From an uncultured Muribaculaceae bacterium (GTDB taxonomy: Bacteria; Bacteroidota; Bacteroidia; Bacteroidales; Muribaculaceae): a DNA stretch of 64,000 nt. The notes under the pieces were generated by a model, which worked only from the letters and a program-made list of their open reading frames with translations, was not told where the DNA came from and did not search any database. This document shows positions 52,094 to 60,843 of the stretch, piece after piece. The position numbers and the translations under genes were made by a program. Every line of letters starts with the position of its first letter. Within the stretch, counting starts at the first letter, position 1. The DNA lies in assembly GCA_947628305.1 (NCBI GenBank), contig CANQZG010000008.1:86959-150958 (forward strand). Reading direction: 5' to 3'.

Positions 52094-52876
52094 TCAGTGT
52101 AATCGTTTGATAAGGTCGCCTACGAAGCGTTTAGCGGCTCTACAGTCGCGTTCAGAGAGTCGGTCATATTCCGAGTCGGTCAACGCAACAAAGAACGTCT
52201 GAGAGCCTGTGGGGACGTCGTGGCTGTATTCACGACAGAGCAACACTTTTCCGTTTGACGATGCGCTTCGCGGATAGATGGACGCTTCGTAGTTGCGGTA
52301 CACGGCGGACGCTCGCGAGGATGTGAAGCGGAATCCGTCCTCGCCGGTCCAGTTGACGCCTCGCGCGTAGACGAGATAGTGGTTTGCCGGTTTGAGGAAC
52401 ATTGAAAGACGTTCTTCGGCGTCGTTGCCCCAGACGTACTCGGCGGGGTTATCGGTCTCGTCGTCGCAGTCGGCATAGATGACGTCGGGTTCGGCGACGA
52501 GGACTTTGTCCTCGTATGGGTACAGGTCGTCGTAACCGAGGGCGCGGAGGCGTGCGATCTGTTCGAGCGACAGGTCGTTCGGGTCGACAAAGCGGTTTCG
52601 CTCAATGCATGTCAGGTCGAGCTTTTGATAGCGTTCCGCGGCGCGTGCGTACGACAGCGGACGCGTCGGGTCGTCAATGACGACGAAGTCTTCGATGACG
52701 CCGTCGTCCGACGCGAACGCGGACAGCGGCAGGCTGCAGGAGATGCCGTTGCAGTCAGGCAGGCAGAGAGCGCCTCCTTCACTTTCGACCCGTACGGTCT
52801 CGCCGCAGCGCTCGGTATCACAGACACAGAGCAGCCATGTGCCTGTCCGGATATGCTTCTTGTGTTTGTCTTGCAT
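52094..52876 (-). CDS. Hypothetical protein
   Basis: 260 aa from ATG 52876 (AGAAAGGA upstream). N-terminal LLCVCDTERCGE with Cys residues, then mixed alpha/beta and a helical end rich in Arg. Not recognised. Last of three - strand unknown genes. Confidence 0.6.
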   Translation of the reverse strand: MQDKHKKHIRTGTWLLCVCDTERCGETVRVESEGGALCLPDCNGISCSLPLSAFASDDGVIEDFVVIDDPTRPLSYARAAERYQKLDLTCIERNRFVDPNDLSLEQIARLRALGYDDLYPYEDKVLVAEPDVIYADCDDETDNPAEYVWGNDAEERLSMFLKPANHYLVYARGVNWTGEDGFRFTSSRASAVYRNYEASIYPRSASSNGKVLLCREYSHDVPTGSQTFFVALTDSEYDRLSERDCRAAKRFVGDLIKRLH

Positions 52877-52905
52877 GGTGCGTTCCTTTCTATGTGATTT
52901 CGGCG

Positions 52906-53433
52906 TCAGTCGATTTGGGCGGCGTGGCGGAAGTCTTCGTCGAGGACGTACGCCCAGTAGGTCGGGTCTTCCTTCCACGGCTGATCCCAGCCGTTCAAGT
53001 AAACGCATTGTTCACACCAGCTGTTGCCGGGGGCGTTCTCGTCGAGGATCTTCGCGGCAAGCAGGTCGAATTGTTCGCCGCCGCAATCAGTCGGCACGAA
53101 GCTGATGTAGGCGGCATCGTAGGGTGCGCCTGTGCGTTTGCCTTGTTCGAACTGCAGGAGTAGTTCTCCGGCGTCTGTGTGACAGCGCAGTGTCGCGGTG
53201 TCCTGTTGGTCTTCGACAGAAACGACGGCGTCGAGGTCGTCGAGGACGGGCTGGATGGTCTGCTTCAGCTTTGCGTTTTCTTCGTCGGACGGATCGACGT
53301 AGGTGACGACGCCGGTCAGGCGGTTAATGAAGGCGACCGTATGAAGCGTCTCGCCTTCTTCGGCGGCGTCCACGCGGTAGAGACAGTCGGTCCGGTTCCA
53401 TTCCCGGCAGACAGCGTACTTGTAGTTGTGCAT
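52906..53433 (-). CDS. Hypothetical protein
   Basis: 175 aa from ATG 53433 (AAAGGAG upstream). Starts MHNYKYAVCREWN, has beta-like segments and a CEQC pair near the end (NSWCEQCVYLNGW). Not recognised. Confidence 0.6.
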   Translation of the reverse strand: MHNYKYAVCREWNRTDCLYRVDAAEEGETLHTVAFINRLTGVVTYVDPSDEENAKLKQTIQPVLDDLDAVVSVEDQQDTATLRCHTDAGELLLQFEQGKRTGAPYDAAYISFVPTDCGGEQFDLLAAKILDENAPGNSWCEQCVYLNGWDQPWKEDPTYWAYVLDEDFRHAAQID

Positions 53434-53453
53434 AGGTCGTGTTCTCCTTTCTG

Positions 53454-53687
53454 TTATGCGTCGATGATTTCCAGCGGCAGCGCGGCGATGCAAAGCTCAT
53501 GCTTTTCAACGCGCGGGTTGCCCAGCTTGATGGACTGCATTTCTTTCAGCGCATTCGTAAGACAGGTGTAGTGATGGGCGTTGTTGATGTCAACGACTCC
53601 GCGGCGTTTCGGGGATGTCTGCAGGTAAATGCGCTGGTCCTTGTTGTAGCGGGATTCGTAAGAAATTACGTAAACGTAACGAGTCAT
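53454..53687 (-). CDS. Hypothetical small protein
   Basis: 77 aa from ATG 53687 (AGAAAGGA upstream). YVYVISYESRYNKDQRIYLQTS followed by a helix with KEMQSIK loosely resembles the proteins at 37308 and 42541 (strand, then helix with EM.). Not recognised. Confidence 0.55.
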   Translation of the reverse strand: MTRYVYVISYESRYNKDQRIYLQTSPKRRGVVDINNAHHYTCLTNALKEMQSIKLGNPRVEKHELCIAALPLEIIDA

Positions 53688-53787
53688 AATGCATGTTTCC
53701 TTTCTGAAAGTAATACGTTTTAAGAGGGTCCCGGATTTTCGGCAGAAAATCGCAGGACAGATTTTTTCACACGTCATGGGCGGACGG

Positions 53788-53826
53788 CAAAAAAAAGATA
53801 CGCAGGCGGATGTGTCTCCGCCTGCG
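53788..53826 (-). terminator. Intrinsic terminator of the pilus operon
   Basis: On the minus strand CGCAGGCGGA pairs with TCCGCCTGCG and is followed by TATCTTTTTTTT. About 100 nt after the minor pilin stop. The rest of 53688-53924 holds nothing else I can name. Confidence 0.8.
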
Positions 53827-53924
53827 CCAGAAAGGACCCGCCGTCAGGGTCATGCCCCATATGGCGAGATGCCGCGGCGTCGCGGAGAGAGCCGCTGCTC
53901 TCTCCCGCCGCGCAATACACACGG

Positions 53925-55997
53925 TTATTTTGCCGCGTTCTTTTTGTTCTTTTTCGACGTAACGATCAGGTAGGCGACAGCGCCGCCGATCAGGAGGACG
54001 CCGCATACGTAGAAGATGGTGGTACCGATGCCGCCGGTGAAGGGCAGGAACGGTGATTTCTGGTTGACCAGCGTTTCCTGCATCAGACCTGCGGCGAAGT
54101 GCATGGTCAGATTTTCAGACGTGTTGCCTTCGGGTACATCTTCTTGATAGGTGTCCTTGTAGGTGGTGGACTTGCCGTTATGCGTGTAGGTCACGCTTTG
54201 CAGGACGCCGTTCTCGTCGATGTCGGCTTCGATAGTAAGGTCAAAGGACTCGATGGTGTTATAGCCGTTCGGCACGATGACCTCTTGCAGGTCGTAGGCG
54301 CCTTCGTCGAGACCGTACACGTCGGGGATCTTACCGTCGTCGCCGGAGACGAGCAGATAGTCGTTCAGCGCGTCGCGTGCTTCTTTCAGTTTCTTGTAGG
54401 CGGAACCGGTCTCGGCGCGTTCGTCATCGGATGCTTTGTCAAATGCTTTCTTCTCGTTCGTATAGTGTTCGACGCGTGCGGCGACTTCCGTGGTAGACGG
54501 CGAAGAGGTGTCGCTGGTCCAGCCGACGACACGACGGATAGGACCGGACGCGACGGTGTATTCGGGAAGCGGCTCGGGGATGACGTCTACGAAGGAGATC
54601 GTCTTCTTTCCGTCGACGGTCTTGGTCAGCATGTACTGATCTTTGAATTTGGCGTAACGTCCGTCGTCGGTTTTCAGCACGAAGCCTGCGCCCGGAAGAC
54701 CTTCGGGCTTATCCGAACCGGTTTTGGTCAAGTCAAGACCGAAGGAATACGTGCGGGTCTCCTTATCATTGGTCGTGCCGGTGCCTTCGAAGTGGGGATT
54801 GTTGGAGTATTCCAGTTCTACGACGTTTGCGTTGCCGGTATCGCCGATGACAGCGTTTTCGTTGATCTGCGCGTAGTAGGTGATCGTGAAGACGGAATCA
54901 GAAGTGACGCTGACGGGTTTGCTGTCGTTGGAGAGAAGTTTCAGATCGTTGAACGATACTTCGATGCTGCATTTATCCTCTTCGTTCGCTTCGGTGCCCG
55001 GTGCGGAGATCGTGTAGTTGTTGGTCTTTAATTCAATGCCGTTGGTTTTCTTGTCGGCGTCCGTCACGGACGGATACACGGTGACGACCAGCGGGTGCTT
55101 GTCGGAGGGTTCGACGTAGGTGAGCCCCGCGGAGAGAGTATCGTGGAAAATGTACTTGTAGACATCATAGTCGGCGTAGTTTTTCGGAAGCGTGCCAGTC
55201 AGTTTGAACTGCACATAGTCGCCGACGCCTGCGACGTCGCCTTTTTCTCCGTGCTCGCCGTCGACGATGTCCTTATCGACCGTCGGGACGGACGCTTTCA
55301 GGTTGATCTCCTGATTGCCGACGACCGCGAGGATGTACTCGGAGGTCGCGTCCTGTTCGTCCGGTCCGGCGGGGTCAACTTCGACGAAGAGATAGTAGCC
55401 GGTGTCCGGGATGGTGAACGTCAGCGAGTCCTTTTCGGGATGTTCTTCGACGTTGGACACGGCACAGGGGCACTCGATGGGCTTCAGGTCGATGTTCGCG
55501 ACGATGTCGGCGAACTTCTGCAGGAAGTCGTTCTCTTTGTGCGCGGCGAGGACTTCCGCGAGCTTCGCGGCGGTATCGACGCCTTCAAAGGCGTTGACGC
55601 CCTCGAAGTACGCCCAAGCGTCGTCTTCCTGTGTCAGCGAGGTCAGTTTCTTAAGCAGTTCCGTGCTGTGGTCATAGCCCTCGCCTTTGATGCTGGCGCC
55701 CCATTGGACGTCGGCAAGCGTCCAGTTGTTCCATTGGTCGGCTTCCCATTCGGACGCCGCAGAGGAATCATCGCTGGGGATACCGCCTTCGTGTGCGGGG
55801 GAACCGGTGAAGAGCTGGTACACTTTGAACTGTTCCGCCGACATGGCGGGCAGACCTTCGTTGTTGTGAATGACGACTTCGAGATTATCTTGGTCGACTG
55901 TGCCTTCCGGTTCCGCAAGAACGGACACGGCGGCGGTCAACGCAAGCAGAAGCGTCAGCACGATGGCGAAAAGTCTACAAAACGTGTGCTTGTTCAT
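53925..55997 (-). CDS. LPxTG pilin-like surface protein (minor/basal pilin)
   Basis: 690 aa, AAAGGAG before the ATG. Signal peptide (residues 1-28, ending VLA), several SpaA/Cna-B-like isopeptide domains, an E-box-like GAYDLQEVIVPNGY near the C-terminus, sorting signal LPFTGG, a membrane helix and KKNKKNAAK tail. Class C sortases attach such proteins to pili or wall. No YPKN pilin motif (VYPSV is the nearest), so it is more likely a minor or base pilin than the shaft subunit. Last gene of the locus. Confidence 0.85.
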   Translation of the reverse strand: MNKHTFCRLFAIVLTLLLALTAAVSVLAEPEGTVDQDNLEVVIHNNEGLPAMSAEQFKVYQLFTGSPAHEGGIPSDDSSAASEWEADQWNNWTLADVQWGASIKGEGYDHSTELLKKLTSLTQEDDAWAYFEGVNAFEGVDTAAKLAEVLAAHKENDFLQKFADIVANIDLKPIECPCAVSNVEEHPEKDSLTFTIPDTGYYLFVEVDPAGPDEQDATSEYILAVVGNQEINLKASVPTVDKDIVDGEHGEKGDVAGVGDYVQFKLTGTLPKNYADYDVYKYIFHDTLSAGLTYVEPSDKHPLVVTVYPSVTDADKKTNGIELKTNNYTISAPGTEANEEDKCSIEVSFNDLKLLSNDSKPVSVTSDSVFTITYYAQINENAVIGDTGNANVVELEYSNNPHFEGTGTTNDKETRTYSFGLDLTKTGSDKPEGLPGAGFVLKTDDGRYAKFKDQYMLTKTVDGKKTISFVDVIPEPLPEYTVASGPIRRVVGWTSDTSSPSTTEVAARVEHYTNEKKAFDKASDDERAETGSAYKKLKEARDALNDYLLVSGDDGKIPDVYGLDEGAYDLQEVIVPNGYNTIESFDLTIEADIDENGVLQSVTYTHNGKSTTYKDTYQEDVPEGNTSENLTMHFAAGLMQETLVNQKSPFLPFTGGIGTTIFYVCGVLLIGGAVAYLIVTSKKNKKNAAK

Positions 55998-56030
55998 GTT
56001 TTCTTCTCCTTTGCTTTGGTGTATGTGTGC

Positions 56031-56837
56031 TTACTTTTTTTTCGGCTTGTAGGGGGTTTCGACGAGGATCAGCACCCAGTAGTTGGTCCTGTCGCCGTCG
56101 AAGTAGTGTCCGCAAATCATGCCGGTCATAGTCGACCACAGGATGATATTACGGTGGGGCGTAGAAGTGAACCACCCACGGACGGCACCGTAGGCGTCGA
56201 AGGTGCCCATCGTCAGACACTCACCACAGAAGCCGGTGTAGCCCATGTCGTAAATGACGCTGTGCGGAGGGCGTCCGTCCGGGCGGATGTGGTCGAATTT
56301 CTCGACGATCTCTTTCGCACGGATGTCGGCGGCTTCCTGCAGGTCCCAGCGATAGACGAGCTCGCTTGCACCGTTTTCTACGCGCGCATGGTTGACGGCG
56401 TTCCACATGTCGACGCACGCGGGATCGTATTCATCCGGCATTTCCGGTTGCGGGTTCGCAACGGGCGTCGTCGGCGCCGGGTCAACGGGCGGTATAGACG
56501 GCGGCGGATTTTCGACAGGCGGCTCGGCGATCGAATATTCCGGCAGACGGAATGTGCCGAGGACGTGCCGCTTGATCATCATATAGTCTATCGCGTTGAT
56601 GTCGTTGTCTCTGTTGACGTCCCAGACTTCGTAGTCGATGTTGACCGGCTTGTATGTACGAAGACAGTAGCGTTTGACGAACATGTAGTCGAATGCATTG
56701 ACGTCGCCGTTGCCGTCGACGTCGCCGATGCGTTTGACCGGGGTGGTCGTGTCGGCGATCGCCGCGGCGGTGCAGCAGGATAGAATGAAAATTGTTGCAA
56801 ATATCGCGGCGAGAATACGAAAAGCAATTGTTCTCAT
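56031..56837 (-). CDS. Secreted dockerin-CAP domain protein
   Basis: 268 aa. Signal peptide (~1-28, with Cys-Cys before AAAIAD). Residues ~36-90 are a type I dockerin: GDVDGNGDVNAFDYMFVKR and WDVNRDNDINAIDYMMIKR, two calcium-loop and helix repeats. A Pro-rich linker follows, then a CAP/SCP domain (WNAVNHARVENGA, RAKEIVEKFDHIRPDG, GECLTMG, GWFTSTPHRNIIL). Dockerins bind cohesins in cellulosome-like assemblies. No cohesin is seen here, so it may dock to a host scaffold. It is embedded in the pilus operon between a sortase and the minor pilin. Confidence 0.88.
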   Translation of the reverse strand: MRTIAFRILAAIFATIFILSCCTAAAIADTTTPVKRIGDVDGNGDVNAFDYMFVKRYCLRTYKPVNIDYEVWDVNRDNDINAIDYMMIKRHVLGTFRLPEYSIAEPPVENPPPSIPPVDPAPTTPVANPQPEMPDEYDPACVDMWNAVNHARVENGASELVYRWDLQEAADIRAKEIVEKFDHIRPDGRPPHSVIYDMGYTGFCGECLTMGTFDAYGAVRGWFTSTPHRNIILWSTMTGMICGHYFDGDRTNYWVLILVETPYKPKKK

Positions 56838-56910
56838 GATGACGGTTTACTTCTCTTTTCTTTTTTTGTTTCATTTCGCGAAAGTTCAGGTTGTTTGTTC
56901 GGAAACGGTA

Positions 56911-57672
56911 TCATACGACTTCGTCGCTGTTTCTGATACAGTAGACGACAAGGCGTTGCTTGCCGTTTTTCGTGCAGGTGAACAGCGTCAGGCGGTCTTC
57001 GCCGTCACGGATCAGCAGTTTGTCGATTTCGGACGGGTAGATGATTTCGGTTTCGATTACGCTATAGTGAAGGGTGCCCCAAAGGTTTTCGATCTCTACC
57101 GGGTCGCCGACTTGTACGTTTTCGAGATGTCGGAAGAAGGTACCGCCTTTCCAGCCGCGGTGCCCCGCGATGACGCAATTGGTGTTGACGCCGCCGATGG
57201 GCAGGGAAGTGTGGCTCATGTGCGTTGCGCCGTAGGTCAGATGTTCGTAGCTTGCGCCGAGGTAGATCGGCAGTTCCACGTCGATAGTCGGGATGCGAAT
57301 GATGCCGAAGGCTTCGTTTTCGAGTCCGTAGGTGCCAAGCGTGAAGCTGGGTTCCTCATAGGACCATGGGTCCTGCAGTCCCGACTGCTTGTTCGCCCAC
57401 AGCGTAGCGTTGTAGCGGCGTGCTTCGCGCCATAGGGTCAGGTGATGTTGCGGCGCTTCGATCGGGTAGTACGGTTCTTCGCTTTCGGTCAGAGAGACGT
57501 CGTCGCCGTCGACGTGTTCGTTGCGCGCTTCTTGGAGCCATTGAATGACTGCTTCGGTGCGGTTCACCGTTTGCTTGTCGACGACGATGCCGCTGATCTG
57601 CGGGTAGAGGAACGTCGCCAAGCCCGCGACGAAGAGGATGACAAAAAGACAGATGAAGATGCGTCTGATCAC
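56911..57672 (-). CDS. Sortase, second of the locus
   Basis: 253 aa from GTG 57672 (AGGAGG 11 nt upstream), overlapping the stop of the first sortase (GTGA). N-terminal membrane helix, then the sortase barrel: NCVIAGHRGW (catalytic His), LTLFTCT (catalytic Cys in TLxTC) and RLVVYCIR (Arg). No C-terminal membrane helix, unlike its neighbour. It joins LPxTG-type proteins to each other or to the wall. Confidence 0.9.
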   Translation of the reverse strand: MIRRIFICLFVILFVAGLATFLYPQISGIVVDKQTVNRTEAVIQWLQEARNEHVDGDDVSLTESEEPYYPIEAPQHHLTLWREARRYNATLWANKQSGLQDPWSYEEPSFTLGTYGLENEAFGIIRIPTIDVELPIYLGASYEHLTYGATHMSHTSLPIGGVNTNCVIAGHRGWKGGTFFRHLENVQVGDPVEIENLWGTLHYSVIETEIIYPSEIDKLLIRDGEDRLTLFTCTKNGKQRLVVYCIRNSDEVV

Positions 57673-58517
57673 GACTTCTTCCGCCTCCTCACGCGCAGGA
57701 TGACGAAGATGATGACGCCGACGAGGATGGCGGCGCTGACGCCGATGACGAGGGCGCGGATGTACATGGTGCTCCATGTCGACGGCGCCTGCTGCGGCGC
57801 TTCTTCCGCGATCTCTTCTTCTTCAGGCGTCTCGATGCGTTCGCCGCGTACGAGAAGCCTGTGCGAGTTGACGCCGAAGGGCGTGCATGTAGAGAGGGTG
57901 CAGAGGTCCCGGTCCGCGATGACGCCGAGCTCGTCGGTGTCCTCCGGAAGGACGACTTTTATCTGATCGACGCGATAGGTCAGGATCTCGCCGAGGACCT
58001 TCAGCTGAAAGGTGTCGCCGACTTCCATTTGGTCAAGGTCGGTGAACAGCTTGCTGGTCGCGCCGGAATGTGCGGAAAGGATACTGTGGGTAGACGGACC
58101 GCCGACCGGAAGAGAGCTTCCGAGCAAGTGACCGACGCCGTTTTGCAGGACGTCCGCCGCGGTACCGTGGTAGATGGGCAGCTTGACGCCGATTTTTGGC
58201 ACTTCCACGTAGCCCATAAGTCCGTTGCCGGTGAGGTTAAGCAGGTTTGCGTAGTCTTCAACGGCGCTGTGGAGCGCGTCGACGCTATAGGCGTCCTCAA
58301 CGCCGGGACGTATCTTTTCGTTGTACGCCTGTGCGGCTTCGAGGGCTTTCCGCAGTTCTTCGTCGTCTGTCTTTTCGACTTGTTCGAGATATTCGAGCTC
58401 GAGCTGCGCGGCATGCTTTTCGATGTACCAGTTCGAGAAGAGCGGGTACGCGACCATACACGCGGCGAGCAGGAACAGAAGGACTGCGGCGATGATGATA
58501 ATGATCTTCTTTTTCAT
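57669..58517 (-). CDS. Class C (pilin-polymerising) sortase
   Basis: 282 aa. N-terminal membrane helix (~5-25), helical lid-bearing region, SILSAHSGA (His), LCTLSTCTPFGVNSHRLLVRG (Cys and Arg, the class C pattern), and a C-terminal membrane helix with RVRRRKKS. The two-helix topology is typical of pilin polymerases. It would assemble the YPKN pilin encoded just upstream in the transcript. A hairpin at 58541 precedes it. Confidence 0.92.
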   Translation of the reverse strand: MKKKIIIIIAAVLLFLLAACMVAYPLFSNWYIEKHAAQLELEYLEQVEKTDDEELRKALEAAQAYNEKIRPGVEDAYSVDALHSAVEDYANLLNLTGNGLMGYVEVPKIGVKLPIYHGTAADVLQNGVGHLLGSSLPVGGPSTHSILSAHSGATSKLFTDLDQMEVGDTFQLKVLGEILTYRVDQIKVVLPEDTDELGVIADRDLCTLSTCTPFGVNSHRLLVRGERIETPEEEEIAEEAPQQAPSTWSTMYIRALVIGVSAAILVGVIIFVILRVRRRKKS

Positions 58518-58540
58518 ATTGTCCGGTTCTCCTTATTGGG

Positions 58541-58578
58541 AAGCGCCGCCGCAAAGGTCTTCCCCTACGGCGGCGCTT
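58541..58578 (-). other. 11-bp hairpin between major pilin and sortase genes
   Basis: AAGCGCCGCCG and CGGCGGCGCTT are exactly complementary around a 16-nt loop. Without a U-tract it is likely a partial terminator or stabiliser that lets pilin be expressed above sortase. Confidence 0.55.
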
Positions 58579-58610
58579 GCGTCAGTTATTCGTTGTAACG
58601 AATGCTTGAT

Positions 58611-60782
58611 TTACGCGTTGTCCTGATTCTTCTTTTTCTTCGCGACGATGACGATCAGCATCGCGGACGCGACCATCAGCGAAGCGCCGATGACCGTGAA
58701 GAGAAGCATCGAACGCTCGCCGGTAGGCGGCAGTTCAAAGCCGGGACGGTTGACCACCGTCAGCGTGACGATACCGTTTTCGGAGTCGCCGTCCGCCTGC
58801 ATGGTGACTTCGTTGGTATCAACAGTCGCCTTCGCCTGCATCATCTGGTGAGAGAGCGGCGCCTGCGGAATGTTGGTCAGCGGATCGACGGAACCCTTCA
58901 CGGAAGCCGCGTCGTAGCGGGAATCGTTCTGCGTGACGCCGAGAGTATCGTGCGTGTAGACGTCGCATTCTTCGCCCTCGAAGTCCTTCGTGATGACGAC
59001 GGTGATCTTGTCCTTCAGAAGGGTGTAACCGTTAGCCGTCTCGATCTCGGTCAGCTCGTAGGTGTCGTCTTCCAGACCGCGGATCAGGATGATACCGTGG
59101 CGGTTGCTGACAGTCTGCGGGATGAAGGTCGTTCCGGCTTCTTCCGTGTCAACGTGACCGGTGACGTAGTAGATGCCGTCGCTCTGCAGGTCAGCGGTGA
59201 CCCAGTAAGAGTCAGAGACGTTACGGAGCTTGAACTTGACATGCGCGAAGTCAGCGTCAGCGGCTTCGCTGTTCTGGTCAGAGAAGGTCTTCGTCAGGTC
59301 GATACCGAAGGTATAGACATGGCAGTCGTCATTCAGGGTGTCGAAGTATTCGGTGGAAGAACGTCTCCAAGTCATAACGACTTCGTTCTTGTTGCCAGCT
59401 TCGCCGAGGACCGTGGTGGCGTTCGCGTCAAGCGTAGCGGTGTAGGTAATACGAAGCGTGTAGTTGGAGTAGCTCGTGTACTTGGTGTTCGGAGCAGTGG
59501 ACTTGTTGTTGACGTTGCTGGAAGTGTTTGCATAACCGTTGATCTTCGCAAGACCCGCTTCGGTGATCACGATCTTCATGGTCGAGTCGCCTGCATCGTT
59601 GTGCGTAAACGCCGCGGTAAATTCGCCGGAATTGGTCTTCCACACATCGACTTCCTTCTTGCAGTCCTTGTCGGAGAAGAACGTCAGCGTAACGTCCTCG
59701 TTGTAGGTAAGACCCTTCGAGAGCGTATCCACAAAGCTGTATTCAGACAGAGCGGTCGCCTGCGAAGTGATGCTCGGCAGAGTGGTGATGATCTGGTACT
59801 CGATGACGTCGCCGGAGGACGCGGTGGTGTTGTGCTCGTAACCGTCGTCGATGGCGGAAGAGCCTTCGTTGTGACCGGTGTCTTCTTTCTTTTCACGCAG
59901 GGTCTTTTCCAGCGTCGGGATACCGGTTTCATTCTTCGGGTACACGACCACGTCGTAATTCCATTCGTGACCGCCGTCAGGGTTGGACGAGTTCTTGTTG
60001 GCGTCGCCGTCAACAGTGGTCATAGGCAGAGACACGAAGAACGGAGCGGTGGTGTTGGTGACCATTTCCGGGACTTTCGTCTCAACGACGAGGTACAGAC
60101 CGACGGAAAGGTTGTCCGCCTTGGTGTAACCGTCCGCGTCCGTCAGCGGCATCGTGATGCCGCCTTTGATGAACTTCTCGAGAGCGTCGCGAAGTTCGGT
60201 CGGGTTGTTGGCGGCGGTGTCCGACAGAGCTTTGTTCAGGGCATCGGCAGTGTAGTACCACTTGCTGGTAGAGAGGTCTTTATCGAGCGACGCATGCTCG
60301 AATGCATTGTGACCGTTACCGAGACCGATCGCGGTCAGCAGGTCTGCGGCGGCAGACTTGTCAAAACCGTACAGGACTTCGGTTTCGTTCTTGCCGTCAA
60401 CAACGGCGGAGAAGGTCGTGATTTCCGCGACATTTTTGATGGTGAACTCGACGCCTTTGATGGCGTAGCCGTTCGAGGTCTGACCGTTGCCGAGGTCGCT
60501 CACGTTATCCGTGTCGCCGACCTTCGTCGCCTCCGTGCCGCCGAGCGCGTTTTCGACGTAGCTTTCCTTGTAGCCCGTCGATACGAAACTGTCGACGTCC
60601 CACACGCCGTCCTTTTGGGCTTGCGTGAAGTCGTACTTGTAGATCGTGAGGGACGCTTTTGCGCCCGTGTCGATCGTCGCTTCATCGACGGTCGCGGCGA
60701 ATGCCGGGAGCGCAAGTGCCGACAGTCCGAGCGCGAACGCAAGGACGCCTGCAAAGAGTTTGTGGAATCGCTTGTTTTTCAT
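58611..60782 (-). CDS. Major pilin (SpaA-type backbone, LPPTGE)
   Basis: 723 aa from ATG 60782 (AAAGGA upstream; upstream frame lacks a site). Signal peptide (~1-28, ALPAFAA), SpaA-like domains, the pilin motif VVVYPKN in the middle with the Lys used for polymerisation, E-box TYELTEIETANGY, and sorting signal LPPTGE with membrane helix and KKKKNQDNA. The combination of YPKN and E-box marks the shaft pilin polymerised by a class C sortase. Followed by a hairpin and the sortases. Confidence 0.92.
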   Translation of the reverse strand: MKNKRFHKLFAGVLAFALGLSALALPAFAATVDEATIDTGAKASLTIYKYDFTQAQKDGVWDVDSFVSTGYKESYVENALGGTEATKVGDTDNVSDLGNGQTSNGYAIKGVEFTIKNVAEITTFSAVVDGKNETEVLYGFDKSAAADLLTAIGLGNGHNAFEHASLDKDLSTSKWYYTADALNKALSDTAANNPTELRDALEKFIKGGITMPLTDADGYTKADNLSVGLYLVVETKVPEMVTNTTAPFFVSLPMTTVDGDANKNSSNPDGGHEWNYDVVVYPKNETGIPTLEKTLREKKEDTGHNEGSSAIDDGYEHNTTASSGDVIEYQIITTLPSITSQATALSEYSFVDTLSKGLTYNEDVTLTFFSDKDCKKEVDVWKTNSGEFTAAFTHNDAGDSTMKIVITEAGLAKINGYANTSSNVNNKSTAPNTKYTSYSNYTLRITYTATLDANATTVLGEAGNKNEVVMTWRRSSTEYFDTLNDDCHVYTFGIDLTKTFSDQNSEAADADFAHVKFKLRNVSDSYWVTADLQSDGIYYVTGHVDTEEAGTTFIPQTVSNRHGIILIRGLEDDTYELTEIETANGYTLLKDKITVVITKDFEGEECDVYTHDTLGVTQNDSRYDAASVKGSVDPLTNIPQAPLSHQMMQAKATVDTNEVTMQADGDSENGIVTLTVVNRPGFELPPTGERSMLLFTVIGASLMVASAMLIVIVAKKKKNQDNA

Positions 60783-60843
60783 GTTTTCTTTCCTTTCTTT
60801 TCGTCTTTCGACGTGTTTTTTTGTTGTCAGGTGGCGGTGGGGC

